Under the pieces are notes generated by a model. That model ran no database searches and had not been told where the DNA came from. It saw only the letters and a list, made by a program, of their open reading frames with translations. A DNA stretch of 64,000 bases from Rhodospirillaceae bacterium (GTDB lineage Bacteria; Pseudomonadota; Alphaproteobacteria; UBA8366; Aestuariispiraceae), in assembly GCA_002709955.1 (NCBI GenBank), contig PAQY01000002.1, positions 44,413 to 108,412 of the forward strand, in the 5' to 3' direction. This document shows positions 52,276 to 59,256 of this stretch, in pieces. Position 1 is the stretch's first letter. Each line of letters starts with the position of its first letter. Position numbers and translations under genes: made by a program.

Positions 52276-52704
52276 TCAGCCCCCCCAACCCAGAACATGG
52301 CGCATCATGTAAACCGTGATCAGGGCAATGGCGAAAAAGGTTCCTGTTGCGATCAAGGACCGGAAACTGCCCCGGGCCAGGCCACATACGCCATGGCCAC
52401 TGGTACAGCCTGATCCCAATCGCGTGCCATAGCCCACCAGCAAACCAGCGATGATCAACCAGGGCCAGGATACCTGGGTAACGACGGCGGGGGGCTGTTG
52501 ATATCCCCAATACAACGCCGCAGCGCCCCCGATCAGTCCTAAGATAAAGCACAACCTGAAGCCCCGCTCCGGCCCCTTGGCGAACAGGCCGCCGAGTATT
52601 CCGCTGATCCCGGCAACGCGGCCCAACCCTAAATACAAAACAGCCGCTGACAGGCCGATCAGGGCACCGCCAGCAAGGGCGGTAACAGGTGTAAAGTTCT
52701 CCAT
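52276..52704 (-). CDS. YeeE/YedE-type membrane protein (first half)
   Basis: Membrane protein of 142 aa with about four helices and the conserved GTRLGSGCTSGHGVCGLARGSFRSL segment, whose cysteines relay thiosulfate or sulfide in TsuA-type transporters. Such half-size pairs (PmpA/PmpB-like) often occur with sulfur metabolism or persulfide-sensing regulators. No such gene is adjacent here; the ArsR-type/SRPBCC pair is on the opposite strand. Confidence 0.9.
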   Translation of the reverse strand: MENFTPVTALAGGALIGLSAAVLYLGLGRVAGISGILGGLFAKGPERGFRLCFILGLIGGAAALYWGYQQPPAVVTQVSWPWLIIAGLLVGYGTRLGSGCTSGHGVCGLARGSFRSLIATGTFFAIALITVYMMRHVLGWGG

Positions 52705-52728
52705 AGCTGGAAACTCCAGTAAATCGCG

Positions 52729-54567
52729 TTAGGCCATTTGTGTTGAAAGCGGCAGGACCGCACCGGTGATCCCCAGGGTACGGGCGCGCCGTGACGGGCC
52801 ACTTATTTTGATGTGTCGCTTATCGCTGTCCTGTGTGGTGCGCAAAACAAGTGTAACGCGCCCGTCTGGTGTGTCGAAGGGCAGGCTGGTCGCCCCGCGC
52901 AAGCGTTGCGCGGGAATTTGCAGCACGCATTTGCCGGTTTCTTCATCACATAAGGTTAGGGCGGGAATGACACAGGGCTTTTCTACGGCCAGGATCAGTC
53001 GCGCCGGGCGCAATCCGCGCCAACCGTTTTCAATTTTATAGCTTAAGTGACCATCACTTGGTTTGGGATCCTGTGACCGTTCAGGCGTTGCCGCAGGAGT
53101 CGCTATGGGCGAGGGGCTTGCGCTGGTCGCTGTCATCAATTGCACAGGATGTGCCGTCATTTCGATTGTTTGGCGCGGCGTGGGCGGGATCGTTACGGCC
53201 GCGTTGGCAATGGACGTCACGGTCGTTGCGATTGACTGCCCGTCTATGTCCTCGTGACCAAACAGGGTGGGGTCGCTGAGGATCGGGTAATCTTCCACCA
53301 GGCTGGCCAGTTCGCCGATATCCTGCGGCACACGCGCATAAGCCTCAATCCATTGATCCAGGGCTGTGATGGCAGTGTCCAGTTGGTGCATTTGGGGGAT
53401 CAGGCGCTTCAAATCCTCGCATCGCGCCAGAACAGGATTGCCGCGCCATAGATCTACCGCCATTCGGGTGTCGCCCCGCGCCAAGGCCCGCTCAAACGCC
53501 AGGATCAGGGGCGCAAACGGGTCGCGTGGCGTGTCGGGTTTGGGGAATAAATCCGGCAGTCCTGCCTTCACGCGGATGCACCAGGGGCAGGCTGATAGGC
53601 TTTCATCATAATGATGGTGGCTGTGCGTTTCACACACATCCAGTTCCGCCAGGGCGGTACAAAGGGCGCCATGCCACTCTGCGGCGCTGGGGCGGTCATT
53701 GGGATCTTTGGCCCCGGCAATGAATGCCTGTCGAAACAGGGACGCGATGCCGGGGGCTAGCGCATCCAGGGATAGCATACCGGGCACGGGGCGCAGGCGG
53801 GCCCCTGGCTTGAACGGCCAATCGCCGCTGCGGATCAATTGGTCCCGACTGGGCGGTTCCCCCGATCCCATCCATTCACCAGTCCAGGGATGCGCGCCGG
53901 TCAGCAATTGATACAGCACCACGGCCAGGCCAAACCGGTCCGAGGCGATATCCCTGGGTCCTTCGGTAAAGCGGCGTCCAATCCATTCGGGCGCAGTGAA
54001 CCCCTCGCTGCCGACTGTGCACAGGTAAGGCGTGCCATCGGGCCCCATGATCTGAACAGAATCACAATCGATCAGGGTCGCCAGTGCCCGGTCATCGATC
54101 AGAATGTTTTCAGGCTTCACATCCCCGATGATGATGCCCTGATCGTGCAACCGTTCAAACAGAAAGGCGATATTCGCGGCGACGGCATGCAGATAATGCC
54201 AATCCATCTCTGCGGCGCGCTTTGCCCGTAATTTTGCGTTGCTGATGGCGGTGACCGACCGCGCGCCCGGCACAACCGGCAGAACGACACCCACCGCCGC
54301 CCCGGCATTGTTATAGACGGTGGCGACCGGCCAGGCGAAATTTCTGTGGCGCGTATCCAGGGACGGATCAACCGGCGCAAGACCCGGCAGAAGATCCAGC
54401 TTATCGCGCAAGGCCTCTGTTGGGGCATGATGCAGCTTGATCAACAGGGTGGGGTCATCACCATGCTGGAACAGCGTTGCTTCGCCGCTGTCATGTAGGC
54501 GCGGTCCCAGGGCCAAGGTGTGACCGTTCATATCAAAAAGGTCTATACGCGGGATTGGGGCTGTCAT
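52729..54567 (-). CDS. Divergent protein kinase of a TerY-P-type triad
   Basis: Cytoplasmic protein of 612 aa with an N-terminal kinase domain (about 15-300). The putative ATP-binding Lys is Lys44 in LLIKLHH. The catalytic loop is IGDVKPEN (Asp149, Asn154). The metal Asp lies in DCD (167-169) in place of DFG, and APE is at 192-194. A cysteine/histidine cluster follows (Cys312, His315, His317-319, Cys327, Cys330; CPWC), a likely zinc knuckle seen in this kinase group. The rest is a helical segment and a C-terminal beta-rich domain. It overlaps the phosphatase gene by ATGA, which fixes the start. The inferred role is phosphorylation of the VWA partner or stress proteins. Confidence 0.87.
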   Translation of the reverse strand: MTAPIPRIDLFDMNGHTLALGPRLHDSGEATLFQHGDDPTLLIKLHHAPTEALRDKLDLLPGLAPVDPSLDTRHRNFAWPVATVYNNAGAAVGVVLPVVPGARSVTAISNAKLRAKRAAEMDWHYLHAVAANIAFLFERLHDQGIIIGDVKPENILIDDRALATLIDCDSVQIMGPDGTPYLCTVGSEGFTAPEWIGRRFTEGPRDIASDRFGLAVVLYQLLTGAHPWTGEWMGSGEPPSRDQLIRSGDWPFKPGARLRPVPGMLSLDALAPGIASLFRQAFIAGAKDPNDRPSAAEWHGALCTALAELDVCETHSHHHYDESLSACPWCIRVKAGLPDLFPKPDTPRDPFAPLILAFERALARGDTRMAVDLWRGNPVLARCEDLKRLIPQMHQLDTAITALDQWIEAYARVPQDIGELASLVEDYPILSDPTLFGHEDIDGQSIATTVTSIANAAVTIPPTPRQTIEMTAHPVQLMTATSASPSPIATPAATPERSQDPKPSDGHLSYKIENGWRGLRPARLILAVEKPCVIPALTLCDEETGKCVLQIPAQRLRGATSLPFDTPDGRVTLVLRTTQDSDKRHIKISGPSRRARTLGITGAVLPLSTQMA

Positions 54568-55352
54568 GCGCTGCCATATCCCTGCCAACCACACAGCATC
54601 AAGGACAGATCGTCGGTGCTTTTCTCTGCCAGTCGCTGAGAGGCCAGAAAATCACGTATGCCATTATGCACGTCACCGGCGCTGGTGGATTGCCGCGCGA
54701 ATGTCTCCATCGGCGCGAAAAACGGTGCATGGGGGCTGTTCTGGCGATTATCGACAGAAACACCGGCCAGCCCGTCTGTTGCGGCCCCCACAAAGCGGAT
54801 TGGGGCAGACAGAGAGGACAGATGCAGGTGATCCTGCGCATCCGGGTCCGTGATGAAACTGGTTTCATTCACATATTCGCCATGGTCTGGCGCAATCAAC
54901 AGGGTGTAGTCCCCCTCTCGTTGCCGTGCGACGACCAGGCCGTCGCCAATCTGGGCGGCATGAATTTCATTGGGGGACAGCGCGATCAGCGTCAGGGTAC
55001 AGGCATAATCGCGCGGTGTATGGCGGTTTTCATGGGCGATCCGGTTCAATTCTTTCTGGATGGTTTGCACCAATCCATCGAACAGGGCCTCAACCGACAG
55101 GGTGGTCAAACGCCCCCGACTGCCCCGATTGTTGCTTAAGCGATCTTTCAGCCAGGGCAGGGCGCAATCCACTGCGGCGCGCGCTCCATAATGGCTGAAC
55201 CGCGCAGATCCAGCCCCGTCCGCTAGGGCGGCGATGATCGTATCTTCATCCAATTGCACCAGACGGCCAAAATCCTGGCACGGGATGCCCGCCGCGCGAT
55301 GGGCGGTGCCTTGTCGATAATCCAGCGCGGCCATCCAGGACATTGCAGTCAT
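54564..55352 (-). CDS. PP2C family serine/threonine phosphatase
   Basis: Metal-dependent phosphatase of 262 aa: GIPCQDFGR (Asp27 metal ligand), ALADGAGSARFSHYGARAA (Asp45-Gly46), HAAQIGDGLVVARQ and FVGAATDGLAG near the C-terminal half. It is predicted to be cytoplasmic. It is the middle gene of the VWA-phosphatase-kinase operon, 3 bp after the VWA stop and overlapping the kinase start, so the three products are made together. It probably reverses the kinase reaction. Confidence 0.9.
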   Translation of the reverse strand: MTAMSWMAALDYRQGTAHRAAGIPCQDFGRLVQLDEDTIIAALADGAGSARFSHYGARAAVDCALPWLKDRLSNNRGSRGRLTTLSVEALFDGLVQTIQKELNRIAHENRHTPRDYACTLTLIALSPNEIHAAQIGDGLVVARQREGDYTLLIAPDHGEYVNETSFITDPDAQDHLHLSSLSAPIRFVGAATDGLAGVSVDNRQNSPHAPFFAPMETFARQSTSAGDVHNGIRDFLASQRLAEKSTDDLSLMLCGWQGYGSA

Positions 55353-55355
55353 CCT

Positions 55356-56027
55356 CTAGGGGTGAATTTCTGCCCAGCCCGTGACGGGGGGCAGCATCAA
55401 ACGCTCCCCATCGATCCGGCTGAGGGAGACACGGCGAACACTGGCCGAAAGCCATTGGAACAAATCTCTGAATTTCAGGCCCCGCAGCATCAGGGGCGGG
55501 CGATTGGGCGATGCGATTTCCCGCAGGATATCCATATCTGCCCCTTGCACGCCCACCGTGAAGAAGGTTGCGCGCCCGGTCAGATCAGCCTCTTGCATAT
55601 CCAGCGCCGCGTGTTGCCAATCCGTCCCGTCGGTCGGGGCACCATCTGTGATCAGGAATATCCAGGGGCGATAATAGTGAATGCCATTGGCGCGATAGAC
55701 GGCCTTGCGGGCGTCCACCATGCGCAGGGCCAAATCCATCGCGGCCCCCATTGGGGTATCGCCCCCCGCTTCCAGATGGGGTGGGCCTTCCTCTTCCATG
55801 GTCACGAAATCCTGCACCATGCGGGCCTCGCCCCCAAAGGCGATGATGGACAGTTCAATGCGCAGGCTGGCCAGATCGTCGGTCATGATCTGGTGATGAA
55901 AGGCCCGCAGCCCGGCATTTAATTCCGCCATCGGCTCCCCGCGCATCGATGCAGACGTATCCAGCAACAGAATGACCGGGCATCTGTTTTCAGGATTTTG
56001 CACGAATTCCGGCAGACCTAAGCGCAT
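55356..56027 (-). CDS. TerY-like von Willebrand factor A domain protein
   Basis: Single VWA domain of 223 aa. The MIDAS motif is LLLDTSASM (Asp23, Ser25, Ser27), with Thr in AGGDTPMGAA and Asp in LITDGAPTDG completing the metal site. There is no signal peptide, so it is cytoplasmic as in tellurite-resistance TerY proteins. It heads the triad operon, with AGGATGGAG just before the ATG. TerY-like proteins are thought to be metal-dependent adaptor platforms. No TerC/TerD genes are in the window. Confidence 0.9.
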   Translation of the reverse strand: MRLGLPEFVQNPENRCPVILLLDTSASMRGEPMAELNAGLRAFHHQIMTDDLASLRIELSIIAFGGEARMVQDFVTMEEEGPPHLEAGGDTPMGAAMDLALRMVDARKAVYRANGIHYYRPWIFLITDGAPTDGTDWQHAALDMQEADLTGRATFFTVGVQGADMDILREIASPNRPPLMLRGLKFRDLFQWLSASVRRVSLSRIDGERLMLPPVTGWAEIHP

Positions 56028-56320
56028 GTCTCCATCCTCTGGCGGTGTCGTCAGCGATATCGATTCGTCGAATCAGGCGTTTCTAAGGCTTTTACAGCAA
56101 CTTTCGTGCCAGCATAACAAGTTTAATTAAATATTGAACAGTAAATATTCCAACACGAATTCTTACGAAGTCTTTATATTCCAAAGATCAACTTTTGAGA
56201 GTCTTAACAATTTTATAGATTCGATAAAGATTCGGTTGGGCTGAATGATGCTTAAACACGGATATGAAGACCCCGTCGCCGGGATGGGCAACGCGATAAT
56301 GGGACGGTCAGTCCAAGGGA
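56028..56320. promoter_or_regulatory. AT-rich promoter region of the VWA-phosphatase-kinase operon
   Basis: The gap is strongly AT-rich at 56100-56230. GATTCG-T-CGAATC (56062-56074) is a perfect 13-bp palindrome 35 bp upstream of the operon. GATTCG recurs at 56218-56223 and 56229-56234. These are candidate operator elements. No gene is seen. Confidence 0.45.
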
Positions 56321-56689
56321 TCAGGACGGGTCTTTGCAGTCCAGCAGCCAGACGTCATAAACGGCGTGTTCCACCGCATGCAGGCCGGGGCTGGAGGCGA
56401 ACATCCAGCCGGTGAACAGGACCTTTTGATCCTGACCAGGACGCAATTCGTCGATTTCGACAAAGGCGGTGGCTTCCGGGCGCTCTTCTGGCGGGGTTTT
56501 GTCACAATGGCGCACACGAATGCGCAGCGCCCCAAAGTCGATGGGTTGATCGATGGCCACTTCAAAGGTGGAGGTGCGCGCAGTCACCTTGTCCAGGCCC
56601 TGCAAGACAGCGATTTGTTTCGGGTCGGCCTGGGCGGTGCTGGACCAGAACAGCAGCGCAGTCAGCAGGGCTGTTACGGCTACTCTCAT
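56321..56689 (-). CDS. DUF2155 domain-containing secreted protein
   Basis: Small exported protein of 122 aa with signal peptide (1-21, cleavage after AQA). The DUF2155 core reads VLQGLDKVTARTSTFEVAIDQPIDFGALRIRVRHCDKTPPEERPEATAFVEI and GWMFASSPGLHAVEHAVYDVWLLDCKD. Two cysteines probably form a disulfide. The function is unknown; the family is conserved in alphaproteobacteria next to the NDUFA12 gene, as here. It overlaps the methyltransferase stop (ATGA). Confidence 0.93.
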   Translation of the reverse strand: MRVAVTALLTALLFWSSTAQADPKQIAVLQGLDKVTARTSTFEVAIDQPIDFGALRIRVRHCDKTPPEERPEATAFVEIDELRPGQDQKVLFTGWMFASSPGLHAVEHAVYDVWLLDCKDPS

Positions 56690-57450
56690 ACCGGCACCGT
56701 CGCGGCGAAACGCAGGCGCACATAATCGGCGACCCAGATGCCGTCTTCATTCACCAGCATGGGGCGCAGGGAGTCCCGGATCTGGGAAATCGCTTCATCC
56801 CGTTGGGCGATGTCCAGGCGCATCAGGAAACTGTCGCCAAAGGAGGCCAGCCATCCATCAATGTCGCCGGGCAGGGGCGTTGGGCGCGGAATCAGCTCCA
56901 TATGAGCGACACTGAAACCATAGGATTCCAGTTTCGCGCGATAGCTTTCCGGTGTCGGAAAATACCAGGGATCGGCGCTGTCGGGATCAACACCCCTAGC
57001 GGCAACAGCCACTCGCAGGGCGGTGCGAATGGTCTGAACATTGCCAGCCCCGCCCAATTCCGCGACAAAGCGCCCGCCGGGTTTCAGCGCCCGCTTTACA
57101 CCGGCCAATACCGCATCCGCGCCGGTCATCCAATGCAGCGCGGCATTGCTGAAAACAGCATCAAATTCCGGCCCAAAGGTCAGGTCCTGACCATTCATGA
57201 CCTCTGCATCCAGACCTTCTTCCTGAGCTTTCCGGATCTGGTCGGGACTGGCATCGACGGCTTTGACATTACAACCCAGGGCGACGAGCTTCTGCGTCAG
57301 GGCCCCATCACCACAGCCCAGGTCCAATATCCTCTCCCCCGGCTTGGGGGCCAGCAGGTCAACGACGGGCATCCCAAGCTCTGCCACAAAGCCGGCATTC
57401 TTGCGATAACGGTCGGGATCCCAGGTCTGGGTAACAGCGGTCATGGTCAA
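56686..57450 (-). CDS. Class I SAM-dependent methyltransferase
   Basis: Methyltransferase of 254 aa with SAM motif RILDLGCGDGALTQKLVALGCNVKAVDAS (about 38-66), motif II FDAVFSNAALHWM and motif III ALKPGGRFVAELGG. The closest recognised group is trans-aconitate 2-methyltransferase/UbiE-like proteins; the substrate is not evident. It sits in the NDUFA12-mlaD-mlaD operon and is coupled to DUF2155. ATG 57444 is an alternative start. Confidence 0.9.
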   Translation of the reverse strand: MTMTAVTQTWDPDRYRKNAGFVAELGMPVVDLLAPKPGERILDLGCGDGALTQKLVALGCNVKAVDASPDQIRKAQEEGLDAEVMNGQDLTFGPEFDAVFSNAALHWMTGADAVLAGVKRALKPGGRFVAELGGAGNVQTIRTALRVAVAARGVDPDSADPWYFPTPESYRAKLESYGFSVAHMELIPRPTPLPGDIDGWLASFGDSFLMRLDIAQRDEAISQIRDSLRPMLVNEDGIWVADYVRLRFAATVPV

Positions 57451-57459
57451 TCCTTCGGT

Positions 57460-57909
57460 TTACTGATCGGTGATCAGGAAAATGGCGCGGCCCAACAGGT
57501 CTTCGATGGCCACAACGTCCTTGGTATCCAAAATTTCTTCCCCATCGGTCAGCAGGGTATCATCCCGCCCCGGGGTCAGTTTCACAAATTGCCCCCCCAA
57601 TAGACCATCGCTTGCAATGGCAGCCGTCGTGTCTTTTGGAATCTGGATGCCCTTCTCAATCGTCAGGGTAACGACAGCCTGATACAGTTCGGGGTCGATT
57701 TCTTCTTTCGTCACGGTGCCAACCTTAACACCGCCGATGCGCACATCCGACCCCAGGGTCAGGCCATCAACCGCGCCAAATCGCCCCACCAGGGTATATC
57801 CATCCCCGTCACTGGCGATATCGGTGGTTTGATAGGCCAGATACAGAAACAGGCCCGCGACGATCAAAACGACCGCCCCCATGATGGTTTCTATTAGACT
57901 GCGTTGCAT
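57460..57909 (-). CDS. mlaD: MlaD/MCE domain protein (downstream copy)
   Basis: Periplasmic lipid-transport protein of 149 aa anchored by one N-terminal helix (IMGAVVLIVAGLFLYLAY). The MCE domain covers about 37-120 (YTLVGRFGAVDGLTLGSDVRIGGVKVGTVTKEEIDPELYQAVVTLTIEKGIQIPKDTTAAIASDGLLGGQFVKLTPG). It lies 32 bp downstream of a second MCE gene. The ABC partners MlaE/MlaF are not nearby. It may form hexamers for phospholipid trafficking between membranes. Confidence 0.92.
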   Translation of the reverse strand: MQRSLIETIMGAVVLIVAGLFLYLAYQTTDIASDGDGYTLVGRFGAVDGLTLGSDVRIGGVKVGTVTKEEIDPELYQAVVTLTIEKGIQIPKDTTAAIASDGLLGGQFVKLTPGRDDTLLTDGEEILDTKDVVAIEDLLGRAIFLITDQ

Positions 57910-57941
57910 AGAGATCTCATCCGTGGCTGTCGTCTTAGGGG

Positions 57942-58436
57942 TTAATTTGCGCTGTTTGCATTGGATTGTTTCTCAGCCTTCTGGGCTTCCCCCATTTTTA
58001 TGATCCGTTCAAACAGCGAGAAAAAGTCAATCGACCCGCGTACATATTGAAATGTTTCGCCGGGTTGCAGCATGGTAAAATCGCCGCCGGGTACGATGCG
58101 GATATATTTCCCGCCTGCCAGGCCGTTGCTGATAATCTTGGCCTCGCTGTCGATGGGGATTTCGTAGCCGTCGGTAATGGTCATCTGGACCACAGCTTCA
58201 TTGGTATTTTTGTCCAGAAGCAAGGTGCGCACGGATCCAATCGGCAGGCCGGCCATCAGCACGGGGCTGCCTGCGGAAAGACCACTGGCATCTTCATAGA
58301 TCCCAAAAAGCCGATAGCCGTCGCCTTCCTTCTTGGCGGGATTGCCACTGTATCCCAGCACAAAGAACAGCGCGATTGCCACACAGGTGGCGGCCCCAAT
58401 CAGGATATGCCGGGTATCGGAGGACATGCGGGCCAT
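57942..58436 (-). CDS. mlaD: MlaD/MCE domain protein (upstream copy)
   Basis: Second MCE protein, 164 aa. It has one N-terminal helix (ILIGAATCVAIALFFVLGY), an MCE domain at about 40-120 (YRLFGIYEDASGLSAGSPVLMAGLPIGSVRTLLLDKNTNEAVVQMTITDGYEIPIDSEAKIISNGLAGGKYIRIVPGG) and a C-terminal amphipathic helix (FFSLFERIIKMGEAQKAEKQ). It is diverged from the downstream copy, so this is an old duplication, not a recent one. The two may form mixed hexamers. Confidence 0.92.
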   Translation of the reverse strand: MARMSSDTRHILIGAATCVAIALFFVLGYSGNPAKKEGDGYRLFGIYEDASGLSAGSPVLMAGLPIGSVRTLLLDKNTNEAVVQMTITDGYEIPIDSEAKIISNGLAGGKYIRIVPGGDFTMLQPGETFQYVRGSIDFFSLFERIIKMGEAQKAEKQSNANSAN

Positions 58437-58499
58437 TCAGGCTTCCTTATAAGGCGTCGCGGTATGCCGCTGGCACCACTGCGCCATACAGCACAGCGA

Positions 58500-58862
58500 T
58501 TATTCAGGCGACCAGGCTTCGTAATCTCCCGTCGCAGCAGCGCGTTTGCCCGGCTTTAACGTATGGCCCGGCGGCAGATAAGCGCCCGCCGTTCCGGTCA
58601 GGTTCGGAAGATGATCCTTTTCCCAGGCATATTTATGGCCACTTTTCGGCTGTGGGAAGGCATCGACCGTATAATGCAGCCAGGCATGCATGTCAGGCGG
58701 CACTGTCGAGGCTTCATCCTGGGGGTTTGAATAAATCACCCAGCGCCGCCGCCGACGGCCCGCTGTCGTCTTGCGATCTTGATAATATACATTGCCAAGG
58801 GGATCGTCGCCGACCCGCTCTCCATGTAACCAGGTCATCAACCGGGTGATTGCATTCGCCAT
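58500..58862 (-). CDS. NADH:ubiquinone oxidoreductase subunit NDUFA12
   Basis: Complex I accessory subunit (B17.2 family) of 120 aa, a marker of alphaproteobacteria and mitochondria. Conserved segments are ERVGDDPLGNVYYQDRKTTAGRRRRRWVIYSNPQDEASTVPPDMHAWLHYTVDAFP and a C-terminal Pro/Gly-rich tail with HLPNLTGTAGAYLPPGHT. It heads the leftward five-gene unit and is divergent from nrdJ. Confidence 0.95.
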   Translation of the reverse strand: MANAITRLMTWLHGERVGDDPLGNVYYQDRKTTAGRRRRRWVIYSNPQDEASTVPPDMHAWLHYTVDAFPQPKSGHKYAWEKDHLPNLTGTAGAYLPPGHTLKPGKRAAATGDYEAWSPE

Positions 58863-59052
58863 GGCTGGATAAGTCCCGTCTGTATCTGATGCTTAACTGA
58901 TGTCTCTCGCGTCGCTGGACAGTTCGGACTATGGCAAAACCGTTCCCATCCGTCCAGCCCAACGGTGCAGGAGGTAGCCTATCGCGATGGTTAAATCCAT
59001 GGGTAATTCTAATTTTCCCCGGAATCCCAGTGAGTCTCGCGAGTCTTTCAGA

Positions 59053-59098
59053 AATCAAGATATAGAAATGTAAAAAAATCGCCCACTGCATATTGTGT
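59053..59098 (+). promoter_or_regulatory. Tandem NrdR boxes upstream of nrdJ
   Basis: The 16-mer at 59083-59098 matches the NrdR box consensus (ACAC-W-ATATATTGTGT type) at 13 of 16 positions, and that at 59053-59068 at about 10 of 16. Their starts are 30 bp apart, about three helical turns, the usual spacing of NrdR box pairs. They should mediate NrdR repression of the reductase gene. Similarity was judged by eye. Confidence 0.65.
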
Positions 59099-59256
59099 CT
59101 GACAACAGATGGTGTACTCTGTTGATCAGTTCACAACATGTAGAGTTGGTCGTCCGAAAAGCAATAGGACATTGGGTTCCCCGGTTTCATGGGGGCGCGC
59201 TGTTTTTGAAGATATGCTTTGCGGATTGCCCGTTAGCCAAGGGGGTTTGGTTTCAG

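Noticed and set aside
59095..59256. N-terminal extension of nrdJ from a GTG
   Set aside because: It starts inside a probable NrdR box, adds 54 residues unlike the family and has no ribosome site; the ATG at 59257 gives the canonical N-terminus.
59099..59256. Cobalamin riboswitch before the B12-dependent reductase
   Set aside because: A GCCCACTG string at 59081 recalls part of the B12 box, but the rest of the conserved core is missing and the string overlaps the NrdR box.
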